64,000 nucleotides of DNA from Streptomyces sp. NBC_00102 (GTDB taxonomy: Bacteria > Actinomycetota > Actinomycetes > Streptomycetales > Streptomycetaceae): positions 3,410,001-3,474,000 of the forward strand of contig NZ_JAPEMC010000001.1 in assembly GCF_026343115.1 (NCBI RefSeq). The letters run 5' to 3'. The number at the start of each line of letters is the position of its first letter. The first letter of the stretch is position 1. The translations under genes were made by a program, and so were the position numbers. Below the pieces are notes generated by a model. That model saw nothing but the letters and a program-made list of their open reading frames with translations. It searched no databases and was not told where the DNA came from. Below, one piece after another: positions 9,001 through 19,615 of the stretch.

Positions 9001-9528
9001 GTGGCCGAGCAGTTGTACGCCACCCTGAGGACGAGCCAGGGCGACATCGAGATCCGGCTCCTGCCGGACCACGCCCCCAGGACCGTCCGGAACTTCGTCG
9101 ACCTCGCCTCCGGTGCCCGTGAGTGGATCCACCCGGCGACGGGTGTCCGGTCCGCCGGGCGGCTCTACGACGGGACGGTCTTCCACCGGGTCCTGGACAA
9201 CTTCATGATCCAGGGCGGTGATCCGCTCGGGAACGGCACCGGAGGTCCGGGATACGAGTTCCCGGACGAGTTCCATCCCGATCTCGCGTTCACCCGGCCC
9301 TATCTGCTGGCCATGGCCAACGCCGGCCCGGGGACGAACGGTTCGCAGTTCTTCGTCACCGTGTCGCCCACCGCGTGGCTGACGGGCAAGCACACGATCT
9401 TCGGTGAGGTCCCCGGTGCGGCCGGCCGCAAGGTCGTGGACACGATCGCGTCGCTCCCCGCCAACCCGAGGACGAACCGGCCGCTCCAGGACGTCGTGCT
9501 GGAGTCGGTCGTGGTCGAGCACCGCTGA
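9001..9528 (+). CDS. ppiA: Cyclophilin-type peptidyl-prolyl cis-trans isomerase
   Basis: A 175-residue cytoplasmic cyclophilin that speeds proline isomerisation during protein folding. The whole protein is one cyclophilin domain: FHRVLDNFMIQGGDP holds the catalytic Arg and the adjacent Phe, and MANAGPGTNGSQFFVT and TGKHTIFGEV are the classical substrate-binding strands. No signal peptide. The GTG at 9001 has GGAAGG upstream and gives a protein that aligns end to end with the known Streptomyces PpiA. It sits next to the rhomboid gene, as it does in other Streptomyces. Confidence 0.95.
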   Translation: MAEQLYATLRTSQGDIEIRLLPDHAPRTVRNFVDLASGAREWIHPATGVRSAGRLYDGTVFHRVLDNFMIQGGDPLGNGTGGPGYEFPDEFHPDLAFTRPYLLAMANAGPGTNGSQFFVTVSPTAWLTGKHTIFGEVPGAAGRKVVDTIASLPANPRTNRPLQDVVLESVVVEHR

Positions 9529-9777
9529 CCCGCCGGCCCGCCGGCCGCTGCCCCTCGACCCCGCTGCCCCTCGACCGCTGCCCCCGACCGCCGGCCTGCC
9601 GCCCGTGGGCTGCTGACCCGCCCATCCGTGGCCCTGTGGTGGACCCGCCGGTCGTCGTCCGTCCGCAGCGGGTTTTCCGTGCGGGGAACCATCGGGACCG
9701 ACGGTCCGTACGGTTACATAACGGACCAGGACTGGCAGTGACAGGACTGGCAGCGACGGACCGAAAGGTCGGGACCG

Positions 9778-10683
9778 ATGGACGAGCAGCCGCCGGCAAA
9801 CCGAGACCCGTCCGCCGAGGGCGGGGCGACATGGTTCTGCTACCGCCATCCGGACCGCGGGACCGGAATCCGCTGCACCCGGTGCGAGCGGCCGATCTGC
9901 ACCGAGTGCATGATCAGCGCCTCCGTGGGCTTCCACTGCCCGGAATGCGTTCGGAGCGGAGCGGGTACGGGCCACCACCCGGCCGCCGCGCGGCCCCGTA
10001 CGATCACCGGCGGCGCGGTGGCCGCGGATCCGCGGCTGGTCACGAAGGTCCTGCTCGCGATCAATGTGGCGGTCTTCGCCGCCGTGTGGCTCACCGGCAG
10101 GTCGTGGCTGGTCCAGGACCTGCTGCTGGTGGGCCGGGCCTGGGACCCCCAGCCTTTCCCCGGCACTCTCGCGGGGGTCGCCGAGGGGCAGTGGTACCGC
10201 CTGCTCACCTCGATGTTCCTCCACGAGGAACTGCTGCACATCGCCTTCAACATGCTCGGGCTGTGGTGGCTGGGCGGGCCCCTGGAGGCCGCGCTCGGCC
10301 GTGTCCGCTTTCTCGCGCTGTATCTGCTGTCGGGGCTGGCGGGCAGTGCGGTCACCTACTGGCTGAGTGCGCAGAACCAGGGTTCCCTGGGAGCCTCCGG
10401 CGCTGTCTTCGGTCTGCTCGGCGCCACCGTCGTGCTCATGCGGCGGATGAACTACGACCTGCGGCCGGCCCTCGTCATCCTGGCGCTGAACGTGCTCTTC
10501 AGCCTGCGGTCGGGTGTCGCGTGGCAGGCCCATCTCGGCGGTCTGGTCGCCGGAACGCTCATCGCCGTCGCCCTGGTCCACGCGCCTCGCGCGCGGCGGA
10601 ACCTGGTGCAGTTCGGGGCCTGTGGGCTGGTGTTGGCAGTATCGGTTGTGATCGTTCTTGCGCGCACCGCTGCACTCACCTGA
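9778..10683 (+). CDS. Rhomboid intramembrane serine protease with N-terminal zinc finger
   Basis: A 301-residue protein. Residues about 20-60 form a B-box-like zinc-binding module (CYRHPDRGTGIRCTRC, CTECM, CPECV). The rest is a rhomboid domain of about six to seven membrane helices: HEELLHIAFNMLGLWWLGGPLE with the oxyanion Asn/His region, GASGAVFG with catalytic Ser near 207, and WQAHLGG with catalytic His near 252. Rhomboids cleave membrane proteins inside the bilayer. GAAAGG lies 10 bases before the ATG. Upstream there is a direct repeat of AGGACTGGCAG and the palindrome-rich stretch CCGTACGGTTACATAACGG, a possible promoter. The substrate is unknown. Confidence 0.93.
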   Translation: MDEQPPANRDPSAEGGATWFCYRHPDRGTGIRCTRCERPICTECMISASVGFHCPECVRSGAGTGHHPAAARPRTITGGAVAADPRLVTKVLLAINVAVFAAVWLTGRSWLVQDLLLVGRAWDPQPFPGTLAGVAEGQWYRLLTSMFLHEELLHIAFNMLGLWWLGGPLEAALGRVRFLALYLLSGLAGSAVTYWLSAQNQGSLGASGAVFGLLGATVVLMRRMNYDLRPALVILALNVLFSLRSGVAWQAHLGGLVAGTLIAVALVHAPRARRNLVQFGACGLVLAVSVVIVLARTAALT

Positions 10684-10710
10684 CAGATTCTGTCCACTCC
10701 TGGGACAGGG

Positions 10711-10913
10711 TTATCCACAGAGTGGGACGAGGAGGCTGCGGAGGGTGGGGTACTCGTGTTCGGACCGTCACTGAACAGGGTCTTTCTGTCCCGGAACGGC
10801 GCTACAGCCCCCCGCGATGAGGGAGGCTGTAGTCACACCGGCGTCAACTTCGGCGTAGGTTATCCACAGATCGTCTGACCTTTTCCCCCGGTTGTGGATA
10901 ACTCTGTGGGTAA
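10711..10913. promoter_or_regulatory. Cluster of DnaA boxes
   Basis: TTATCCACA occurs at 10711-10719 and 10860-10868 on the plus strand and at 10893-10901 on the minus strand, with a one-mismatch box, TTACCCACA, at 10905-10913 (minus). These are exact matches to the strong DnaA box consensus within 203 bases. The cluster occupies the roughly 500-base region between the rhomboid and crgA genes, which otherwise carries only the hairpin at 10802-10832. Confidence 0.75.
10802..10832. terminator. Hairpin between DnaA boxes
   Basis: Arms CTACAGCCCCCC (10802-10813) and GGGAGGCTGTAG (10821-10832) pair with one mismatch around a 7-base loop. It may terminate the rhomboid transcript. Confidence 0.4.
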
Positions 10914-11179
10914 CTTCAGGGCAGGGCTTGTGAAACGGGTCCGGCACCCGGCCGGGCAGCCCGGGCGGGCAGCTGGCGAGCAGCTGCCCGGATGCCCTCC
11001 GGCCACCGCCCGGCAGGCAGGAGCGCAGGCAGGAGCGGACATCCGGAAGGCCGGCCGGACACCGTGGTCGCACGGGTTCCGCCGGTATCTCGGGTGACGC
11101 GGTCCTACGGGGTCAGGCAGTTGTCGCGCATGCCGCGGGGAAGGGGCGGCAGGAGCGGGGGGACAGCCGGGTCAGTGGG

Positions 11180-11434
11180 CTACTTCCACTGCGTGGAGAC
11201 GCCGAAGCCGCCGCCGATGAGTCCGAAGCCGACCACGATGTTCCAGTTGTGGAGCGCCTCGATGGGCAGCGAGCCGTCGGTCACGTAGAACAGGACGATC
11301 CAGGCCAGTCCGATGAGGAAGAGCCCCAGCATCACCGGCGCGATCCAGCCGCGGTTGCCCAGCTTGATGGTGGTCGCCTGGTTCGCCGCGACGGGCGTGA
11401 AACCGGCCTTCTTGCGGATACGTGACTTCGGCAC
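11180..11434 (-). CDS. crgA: Cell division protein CrgA
   Basis: An 84-residue integral membrane protein. The start MPKSRIRKK is the family signature; two membrane helices follow (about 32-51 and 63-80). CrgA binds FtsZ and septal penicillin-binding proteins and tunes septation during sporulation in Streptomyces, and in mycobacteria it is part of the divisome. It is monocistronic, diverges from the DUF881 gene, and stands in the conserved actinobacterial order crgA, DUF881, trpG-like, pknB. Confidence 0.96.
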   Translation of the reverse strand: MPKSRIRKKAGFTPVAANQATTIKLGNRGWIAPVMLGLFLIGLAWIVLFYVTDGSLPIEALHNWNIVVGFGLIGGGFGVSTQWK

Positions 11435-11571
11435 GAGGAACGCTCCTGTCGATGCGCTGCGTGACCGCGCAGTGATCTTTGGCTGGCGCCCGAGGGCGCT
11501 GGGGGGAAGCTGCCTCCCCCGGGCGTCCGTTAGCGTAGTGCTTCCATGGCGCCTGATGAGATAAGGGTACG

Positions 11572-12339
11572 TTGAGCAATCTCGCGGACTCTCCCGAAGA
11601 GGCGGCCCGGCGTACCTCGAAACGGCCGGTCCGGCTGCTCACCGCTGCCGTTTTCGCACTCGCCGGTCTGATCTTCGTGGCCAGTGCCAACACGGCCAAG
11701 GGCACCAACATCCGCAGCGATTCCTCCCTGCTCAAGCTCTCCGACCTCATCGGCGAGCGGAGCGACAAGAACGGCCTGCTGACCGACTCGAACGCGGCCG
11801 TGCGCGCGCAGATCGATGCGCTCGTACAGCGTGACGACGGCAGTACGGAGGCGGAGGACACCCGGCGCGAGGCGCTGGAGAAAACGGCCGGGACCACGGC
11901 GATCACCGGGAAGTCGGTCAGCGTGACGCTCGACGACGCCCCGCCGGACGCCACCGCGAACCCCGGTTACCCGGAGCCCCAGCCCAACGACCTGGTGATC
12001 CACCAGCAGGATCTGCAGGCGGTCGTCAACGCGCTCTGGAACGGCGGTGCGCAGGGCATCCAGGTCATGGACCAGCGGCTCATCTCCACCAGCGCCGTCC
12101 GCTGCGTCGGCAACACCCTGATCCTCCAGGGCCGCGTCTACTCGCCCCCGTACAAGGTCACGGCCGTGGGCGACCCCGACAAGCTGCGGGCGGCGCTGGA
12201 CGCTTCCACGGCGCTGCAGAACTACCAGCTGTACGTGAAGGCCTACGGGCTCGGCTGGAAGCTCGACGAAGACGACGGCACGACCCTGCCCGCGTACTCG
12301 GGCACGATCGATCTGCACTACGCGCAGCCCGTCGGATAG
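11572..12339 (+). CDS. DUF881 family membrane-anchored extracytoplasmic protein
   Basis: A 255-residue protein with an N-terminal cytoplasmic tail of about 17 residues, one membrane helix (about 17-40) and an external DUF881 domain. The probable start is a TTG at 11572 preceded by AAGGG; no ATG or GTG fits better. DUF881 proteins are found beside crgA and pknB in Mycobacterium (Rv0012) and Streptomyces. The family is related to spore cortex/division proteins of Firmicutes but its function is unsettled. Context suggests a cell-wall or division role (inference). Confidence 0.88.
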   Translation: MSNLADSPEEAARRTSKRPVRLLTAAVFALAGLIFVASANTAKGTNIRSDSSLLKLSDLIGERSDKNGLLTDSNAAVRAQIDALVQRDDGSTEAEDTRREALEKTAGTTAITGKSVSVTLDDAPPDATANPGYPEPQPNDLVIHQQDLQAVVNALWNGGAQGIQVMDQRLISTSAVRCVGNTLILQGRVYSPPYKVTAVGDPDKLRAALDASTALQNYQLYVKAYGLGWKLDEDDGTTLPAYSGTIDLHYAQPVG

Positions 12340-12477
12340 CGACGGCCCGGGCGGGGGGCCGCACGGCCCCGGTGGGACGGAGCGCGGCCTTCCGCCGCCG
12401 TCCGGCGGCTTTCCACAGCTGCCCCACGTGCGGGCCGGCGACCTTTAGTCTGGTCCCGAACCGAATGGAGGGGCAGC

Positions 12478-12663
12478 ATGTACGGCTGGATCTGGCGGCA
12501 TCTGCCGGGCAACGCGTTCGTGCGGGGGATCATCTCGCTCGTGCTCGTCCTGGGAGTCGTCTACGCACTGTTCCAGTACGTCTTCCCCTGGGCGGAGCCG
12601 CTGCTCCCGTTCGGCGACGTGACGGTGGACGGCCAGAGCGCCGGAGCGGAGGCAGGGCAGTGA
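12478..12663 (+). CDS. Small single-helix membrane protein
   Basis: A 61-residue protein with a single hydrophobic helix (about 16-40, ending VYALFQYVFPWAEP). The ATG has a strong GGAGGGG ribosome binding site. Its stop codon overlaps the start of the amidotransferase gene (GTGA), so the two are translationally coupled. Streptomyces genomes carry it at this place; I know of no function. TTTAGTCT at about 12445 may be the -10 region of this operon. Confidence 0.85.
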   Translation: MYGWIWRHLPGNAFVRGIISLVLVLGVVYALFQYVFPWAEPLLPFGDVTVDGQSAGAEAGQ

Positions 12664-13298
12664 GCGCACGCATTCTGGTCGTGGACAACTACGACAGCTT
12701 CGTCTTCAACCTCGTGCAGTACCTCTACCAGCTCGGCGCGGAGTGCGAGGTGGTCCGGAACGACGAGGTCACCACCGCCCACGCGCAGGACGGTTTCGAC
12801 GGGGTCCTTCTCTCGCCCGGCCCCGGCGCTCCCGAACAGGCCGGTGTCTGCATCGACATGGTGCGCCACTGCGCGGCGACGGGCGTTCCGGTCTTCGGCG
12901 TCTGCCTGGGCATGCAGGCGATGACCGTGGCGTACGGCGGGGTCGTGAACCGGGCGCCGGAGCTGCTGCACGGCAAGACCTCGCCGGTGTCCCACGACGG
13001 GCAGGGCGTCTTCGCGGGCCTGTCGTCGCCCTTCACCGCGACCCGCTACCACTCGCTGGCCGCCGAACCCTCCGCGTTCCCCGCGGAGCTGGAGGTCACC
13101 GCACGGACGGCCGACGGCATCGTCATGGGGCTGCGCCACCGCGAACTCCCCGTCGAGGGAGTGCAGTTCCACCCCGAGTCGGTGCTCACCGAGCACGGCC
13201 ACCTGATGCTGGCCAACTGGCTCGTGCGGTGCGGCGACGCGGGCGCGGTCGACAGATCGGCGGGGCTCACGCCGGTGGTGGGCAAGGCCGTCGCGTGA
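12660..13298 (+). CDS. Class I glutamine amidotransferase, TrpG/PabA-like
   Basis: A 212-residue glutaminase subunit of the anthranilate or aminodeoxychorismate synthase type. It starts ARILVVDNYDSFVFNLVQYL, has the nucleophile loop VFGVCLGMQ (Cys near 81) and the His-Glu pair in VQFHPES (near 171). Such subunits supply ammonia to TrpE or PabB; neither partner is in the window. The gene is embedded between membrane and sortase genes and overlaps both neighbours by 4 bases, an arrangement preserved next to pknB in mycobacteria. It may still be the housekeeping PabA for folate, transcribed with wall genes for historical reasons. Confidence 0.92.
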   Translation: MSARILVVDNYDSFVFNLVQYLYQLGAECEVVRNDEVTTAHAQDGFDGVLLSPGPGAPEQAGVCIDMVRHCAATGVPVFGVCLGMQAMTVAYGGVVNRAPELLHGKTSPVSHDGQGVFAGLSSPFTATRYHSLAAEPSAFPAELEVTARTADGIVMGLRHRELPVEGVQFHPESVLTEHGHLMLANWLVRCGDAGAVDRSAGLTPVVGKAVA

Positions 13299-15049
13299 CC
13301 GCACTCCGTCCCGAGCACGACGCCGGGCAGGAGTACCCGCCCGGGCGCGGGACGGACGGTTCGTTCGAGGACGCGGTGGGCCGGCTGGCGGACCCGTTGA
13401 ACGACCCGCTGCCGGGCGGGTACGCACCGCCCGGAGCCCGCCACGCCGGGAACGGCCCGGCGGAGAGCGCGCCGGGCGGACCGCCGCGGGAGGGGCCGCT
13501 GCCGGGGGGTTCGTCCACCGAACGCCCGTCCGCGGGGGGCCGGGTGGTGGAGGGTGTGGTGGTGGAGAGCTCCCTGCGACCCCGTACGGGCCGCCCACGG
13601 CCGGTGCGGCAGCCCGTCCGGCCCCAGGGTCACCAGAACCCCCAACAGGCCCCGTACGGGCCGCAGGAGGGCCTTGGGCCGTCCGCCGAGCCCGGCGAGT
13701 GGTACGACCCCGAGGGCTACCGCCGTGACTGGTACGGGCAGGAACCGCGGACGGCCGCCGCCGGACCGTCCGGCCCCGCCGGCCCCACCGCGTCGGGCTT
13801 CGCCACCGGCAACGTGCCGACTGCGGATGGTGGCGCCCCCGCGCCGGGTCCCGCCCGGGCCTCCGGCCGCCACGCGTCCCCGGCCGCCGGAGCGGCACCC
13901 GGCACGCAGGCTCCCGGCACGCAGGCACCCGGCACGCAGGCACCCGGCACGCAGGCTCCCGGCACGCAGGAACCTGTTGCGCAGCCACCCTTCACGCAGG
14001 ACTCCTCCACGCGAGCTCCCCGCGCACAGGACCTCTCCGCCCCGTCGTTCCCCAGTGCGTTCCCGGACGAGGCGGCGACCACCGTCCTGCCCCCGCTGGA
14101 CCTTCCCGAGCGCGACCACGACCGGCTCCCGCCGCACGACGAGACCGTCGCCCTGCGGACGGTGGGCCCGGTCCGCGCGGGCGGGGCCCCGCAGGACGTA
14201 CCGCCTCCCGGCGGCCGGGCCGAGCGCCGTAGGGCGGCCAAGGCGGGCGGCCGCCGCAAGGCGCCGCAGGCCCCGGTGCCGCCCGGGGGGAGCGGCCCGG
14301 GCGCGGCGAGCGGGGGCGCCGGTCCCGCCCGGCCGATGTCCCGGGTGGAGGCCCGCAGGGCGGCTCGGGCGGCCAAGGACAGTCCGGCCGTCGTCGTCAG
14401 CCGGGTCGTGGGCGAACTCTTCATATCGCTCGGTGTGTTGATGCTGCTCTTCGTGGCCTACCAGCTCTGGTGGACCAATGTCCGGGCCGACCGGATCGCC
14501 GGTCAGGAGACCCACAAGATCCAGGATCAGTGGGCGGCGGGCGAGCGGGACCCGGGGACCTTCGCGCCGGGCCAGGGCTTCGCGATCATCCACATCCCGA
14601 AACTCGACGTCGTCGCGCCCATCGCGGAGGGCACCAGCAAGGAGAAGGTGCTCGACCGGGGCATGGTCGGCCACTACGGCGAGGGTGCGCTGAAGACCGC
14701 GATGCCCTCGGACGCCCAGGGCAACTTCGCGCTGGCCGGGCACCGCAACACCCACGGTGAGCCGTTCCGTTACGTCAACAAACTGGTTCCGGGCGACAAG
14801 GTCGTGGTCGAGACCCAGGACGCGTACTACACGTACGAGATGACGAAGACCCTCGCGCAGACCTCGCCGTCCAACGTGTCAGTGATCAGTCCGGTGCCTG
14901 CCGGGTCGGGGTTCACGGCGCCCGGCCGGTACATCACTCTGACGACCTGTACGCCGGAGTTCACCAGTACGTACCGCCTCATCGTCTGGGGCAAGATGGT
15001 CGACGAGCGGCCTCGGAGCAAGGGCAAGCCCGACGCCCTCCTGGACTGA
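13295..15049 (+). CDS. Class E sortase with long disordered N-terminus
   Basis: A 584-residue sortase. Residues 1-360 are a cytoplasmic low-complexity region rich in Pro, Gly, Ala and Arg, including five PGTQA repeats. A membrane helix follows (about 366-392), then the sortase domain with catalytic His (AGHRNTHG, near 483), Cys (TLTTCTPEF, near 552) and Arg (YRLIVWG, near 561). Class E sortases anchor LAXTG-type surface proteins; in Streptomyces these include chaplins needed for aerial growth. Start is a GTG overlapping the amidotransferase stop. A second sortase follows 64 bases later. Most class E sortases lack such a long N-terminus. Confidence 0.93.
   Translation: MTALRPEHDAGQEYPPGRGTDGSFEDAVGRLADPLNDPLPGGYAPPGARHAGNGPAESAPGGPPREGPLPGGSSTERPSAGGRVVEGVVVESSLRPRTGRPRPVRQPVRPQGHQNPQQAPYGPQEGLGPSAEPGEWYDPEGYRRDWYGQEPRTAAAGPSGPAGPTASGFATGNVPTADGGAPAPGPARASGRHASPAAGAAPGTQAPGTQAPGTQAPGTQAPGTQEPVAQPPFTQDSSTRAPRAQDLSAPSFPSAFPDEAATTVLPPLDLPERDHDRLPPHDETVALRTVGPVRAGGAPQDVPPPGGRAERRRAAKAGGRRKAPQAPVPPGGSGPGAASGGAGPARPMSRVEARRAARAAKDSPAVVVSRVVGELFISLGVLMLLFVAYQLWWTNVRADRIAGQETHKIQDQWAAGERDPGTFAPGQGFAIIHIPKLDVVAPIAEGTSKEKVLDRGMVGHYGEGALKTAMPSDAQGNFALAGHRNTHGEPFRYVNKLVPGDKVVVETQDAYYTYEMTKTLAQTSPSNVSVISPVPAGSGFTAPGRYITLTTCTPEFTSTYRLIVWGKMVDERPRSKGKPDALLD
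13904..13975 (+). repeat. In-frame 15-bp minisatellite in the sortase gene
   Basis: About five copies of a 15-base unit (GGCACGCAGGCWCCC) encode PGTQA PGTQA PGTQA PGTQA PGTQE. The final part degrades into related QPPFTQ and STRAP segments. Confidence 0.85.
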
Positions 15050-15113
15050 CGGCAGTGCTCTCGCGGGCGGAACGTCCCGATGGCGGACAACCCCAGGAAA
15101 AGGGACGGTTGCG

Positions 15114-15854
15114 GTGGCGACGAGGACCGAGTACGAGACGCGGGCCGACGGACCCGCACCCTCTCCCGGGACGGAGCCGGTCAGGCGTCACCGGGTCGCG
15201 GCGGCCGTCAGCGTCTTCGGTGAACTCCTCATCACCGCGGGGCTGGTGCTCGGTCTCTTCGTCGTCTACTCCCTGTGGTGGACCAACGTGGTCGCCGACC
15301 ACGAGGCCGACAAGCAGAGCCACGCCGTCCGCGACGGCTGGAAGGCGGACGGCGGACCGGGCGCGCTGAACACCGAGGGAGGCATCGGATTCCTGCACGT
15401 GCCCGCCATGAAGAACGGCGAGGTGCTGGTCAGGAAGGGCACCGCGACCTCGGTCCTCAACGACGGCGTCGCCGGCTACTACACCGATCCCCTCCCGGCG
15501 GCGCTGCCGTCGGAGGACCCGGGGAACTTCACGCTCGCCGCCCACCGGGACGGTCACGGGGCGAAGTTCCACAACATCGACAAGCTGCGCAAGGGCGACG
15601 CGATCGTCTTCGAGACCCAGGACACCTGGTACGTCTACAAGGTCTTCAAGACGCTCCCGGAGACCACGAAGTACAACGTGGACGTGCTCCAGCAGGTGCC
15701 GAAGGAGGCCGGGGTGACCAAGCCCGGCCACTACATCACCCTGACCACCTGCACGCCGGTCTACACCTCGAAGTACCGCTACATCGTCTGGGGCGAGCTG
15801 GAGCGTACGGAGAAGGTCGACAGCGACCGCACGCCCCCGGCCGAACTGCGCTGA
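15114..15854 (+). CDS. Class E sortase
   Basis: A 246-residue sortase with one N-terminal membrane helix (about 28-52) and an external catalytic domain: His near 144 (LAAHRDGHG), Cys near 213 (TLTTCTPVY) and Arg near 222 (YRYIVWG). It is a shorter paralogue of the preceding sortase, sharing the tandem order known for the Streptomyces SrtE pair. The GTG at 15114 has AAAAGGGA upstream. The transcript is closed by a 17-bp hairpin facing pknB. Confidence 0.94.
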   Translation: MATRTEYETRADGPAPSPGTEPVRRHRVAAAVSVFGELLITAGLVLGLFVVYSLWWTNVVADHEADKQSHAVRDGWKADGGPGALNTEGGIGFLHVPAMKNGEVLVRKGTATSVLNDGVAGYYTDPLPAALPSEDPGNFTLAAHRDGHGAKFHNIDKLRKGDAIVFETQDTWYVYKVFKTLPETTKYNVDVLQQVPKEAGVTKPGHYITLTTCTPVYTSKYRYIVWGELERTEKVDSDRTPPAELR

Positions 15855-15937
15855 CCGCGCCCCCGCCGCGTCCGCACTGCGGGCGTCGTGGGCACGACCG
15901 GTAAAAGTCATTCCGGCTTATCACCCGTAGAACACAT

Positions 15938-15977
15938 GAATGGGCCCGGACCACTGTGAGGTGGTCCGGGCCCATTC
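15938..15977. terminator. Bidirectional terminator between sortase and pknB operons
   Basis: Perfect 17-base arms (15938-15954 and 15961-15977) around a 6-base loop TGTGAG. It is placed between two convergent operons and starts with GAATGGGCCC and ends GGGCCCATTC. Confidence 0.88.
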
Positions 15978-16012
15978 CGTGCGGTGCGCGAGGGACGCGC
16001 GGTGGGGCGGGA

Positions 16013-17992
<1,980 letters not shown>

Positions 17993-18160
17993 CACTGTTC
18001 CAGCCCTCTCCGTCAGTCCCGACCGCACCCGTGTGTGGTCCGGCGGTGCGCTGTCCGCGCATACGCTACCGGGCACGCGCGACCCGTTCGGCCCGCACCC
18101 GTCAGCCGATATCCGACCGGTATCCCGATGTCCGGTATGACCGTCAGGCGTCGGGCCCCG

Positions 18161-19615
18161 CTACTTGCCGTCGAGAATCGCCTTCATGATGGCGGTCGCG
18201 ACCGGGGCGGCCAGACTGCCACCGGAGATGTTCTCGCGGTTGGCCGAGCTGTCCGCGACCACGACCGCGACGGCGACCGGGGAGCCCTTGTCGGTCTTCG
18301 CGTACGAGATGAACCAGGCGTACGGCTTCTTGCTGTTGTTCAGACCGTTCTCGGCGGTACCGGTCTTGCCACCGACGGTGACGCCGTCGATCTGGGCGGC
18401 GGTTCCCGTGCCCTTCTCGACGACGGTCTCCATCATCTGCTGGATCTTCTGGGCGTTCTCCGCCGAGAGGGGCCGGCTCATCTCCTTCGGCTCGGCCGTG
18501 TAGATGGTGTCCGTGTTCGGCGCCTCGCGCGCGGCGACCATGTACGGCTGCATGAGCTTGCCGTCGTTGGCGATGGCCGAAGCCACCATGGCCATCTGGA
18601 GCGGAGTGGCACGGTTGGACGCCTGGCCGATGCCCGCCATCGCGTTCTGCGACGGGTTGTCCTCGGGGAAGACGCTCTTGTCGGCGCGGACCGGGGTGAA
18701 GATCTCGTTGTTGAAGCCGAACTTGTTGGCTTCCTCGATCATCTTCTTGTTGCCGAGGTCGGCACTGATCTTGCCGAAGACGCTGTTGCAGGACCAGCGC
18801 AGCGCTTCCCGGAGCGAGGCGTTCTTGCAGGGGATGTTGCCCTCGTTGTTGAGCGGGCGCGAGGTCTGCGGAAGGATCCAGGGGAGCGGCGACCTGGTCG
18901 GGTCGTCGATGTCGTCGTAGAGGCCGTTCTCCAAGGCGGCGGCGGCCGTGACGATCTTGAACGTCGAGCCGGGCGGGTAGGTCTCGCGCAGCGCCCGGTT
19001 GAGCATGGGCTGGTCCTTGTCCGCGAGGAGCTTCGCGCGGGCGGCCGCGTCCTTCTCGGAGTTGCCGGCGAAGACCGACGGATCGTAGGACGGGGTGCTC
19101 GCCAGGGCCAGGATGGCGCCGGTCTGCGGGTCGAGCGCGACGGCCGCGCCCTTCTGGTTGCCGAGCCCCTTGAAGGCGGCCTTCTGCGCGGCGCTGTTGA
19201 GGGTGGTAACGACGTTGCCGCCCTTCTTCTCGTCACCCGTGAACATCGACAGGGTGCGGTTGAAGAAGAGCTGGTCGTCGTTGCCCGTGAGGATGCCGTC
19301 CTCCAGGTTCTCCAGCTGCGTCGAGTCGAACGCCTGCGAGGAGTACCCGGTGACGGGGGCCCACATGGGCCCGTCCTTCCAGACCCGCTTGTACTTGAAG
19401 TCGCTGCCGTCGGTCTCCACGGAGCCGGTGATGGCCTTGCCGTCGACGATGATGTCGCCGCGCTCGTGGGCGTACCGCTCGATCCGGACGCGACGGTTCT
19501 CGTCGCGCGAGTTCAGCTCGTCGGCGCGCACGTACTGGAGGTAGTTCGTACGGACCAGCAGGGCCAGGATGAGGATCCCGCAGAAGATCGCGATCCGGCG
19601 CAGGGGCTTGTTCAC
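18161..19615 (-). CDS. pbpA: Class B penicillin-binding protein PbpA (PBP2-like transpeptidase)
   Basis: A 484-residue membrane-anchored transpeptidase. One N-terminal membrane helix (about 7-24) precedes a dimerisation segment and the transpeptidase domain with the three active-site motifs: STFK (Ser near 217), SCN (near 277) and KTGTAE (near 415). It crosslinks peptidoglycan in partnership with the SEDS polymerase encoded immediately upstream; the two genes overlap by 4 bases (ATGA), which suggests coupled translation of a 1:1 pair. The overlap also supports the start at 19615. Confidence 0.96.
   Translation of the reverse strand: MNKPLRRIAIFCGILILALLVRTNYLQYVRADELNSRDENRRVRIERYAHERGDIIVDGKAITGSVETDGSDFKYKRVWKDGPMWAPVTGYSSQAFDSTQLENLEDGILTGNDDQLFFNRTLSMFTGDEKKGGNVVTTLNSAAQKAAFKGLGNQKGAAVALDPQTGAILALASTPSYDPSVFAGNSEKDAAARAKLLADKDQPMLNRALRETYPPGSTFKIVTAAAALENGLYDDIDDPTRSPLPWILPQTSRPLNNEGNIPCKNASLREALRWSCNSVFGKISADLGNKKMIEEANKFGFNNEIFTPVRADKSVFPEDNPSQNAMAGIGQASNRATPLQMAMVASAIANDGKLMQPYMVAAREAPNTDTIYTAEPKEMSRPLSAENAQKIQQMMETVVEKGTGTAAQIDGVTVGGKTGTAENGLNNSKKPYAWFISYAKTDKGSPVAVAVVVADSSANRENISGGSLAAPVATAIMKAILDGK

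Noticed and set aside
12660..13298. Assignment of the amidotransferase as TrpG of a tryptophan operon
   Set aside because: No trpE, pabB or other tryptophan gene is in the window; kept only as TrpG/PabA-like.
13904..13975. Regular short repeats suggesting a CRISPR-like array
   Set aside because: Units are 15 bases, directly adjacent, in frame and inside a sortase gene; no spacers.
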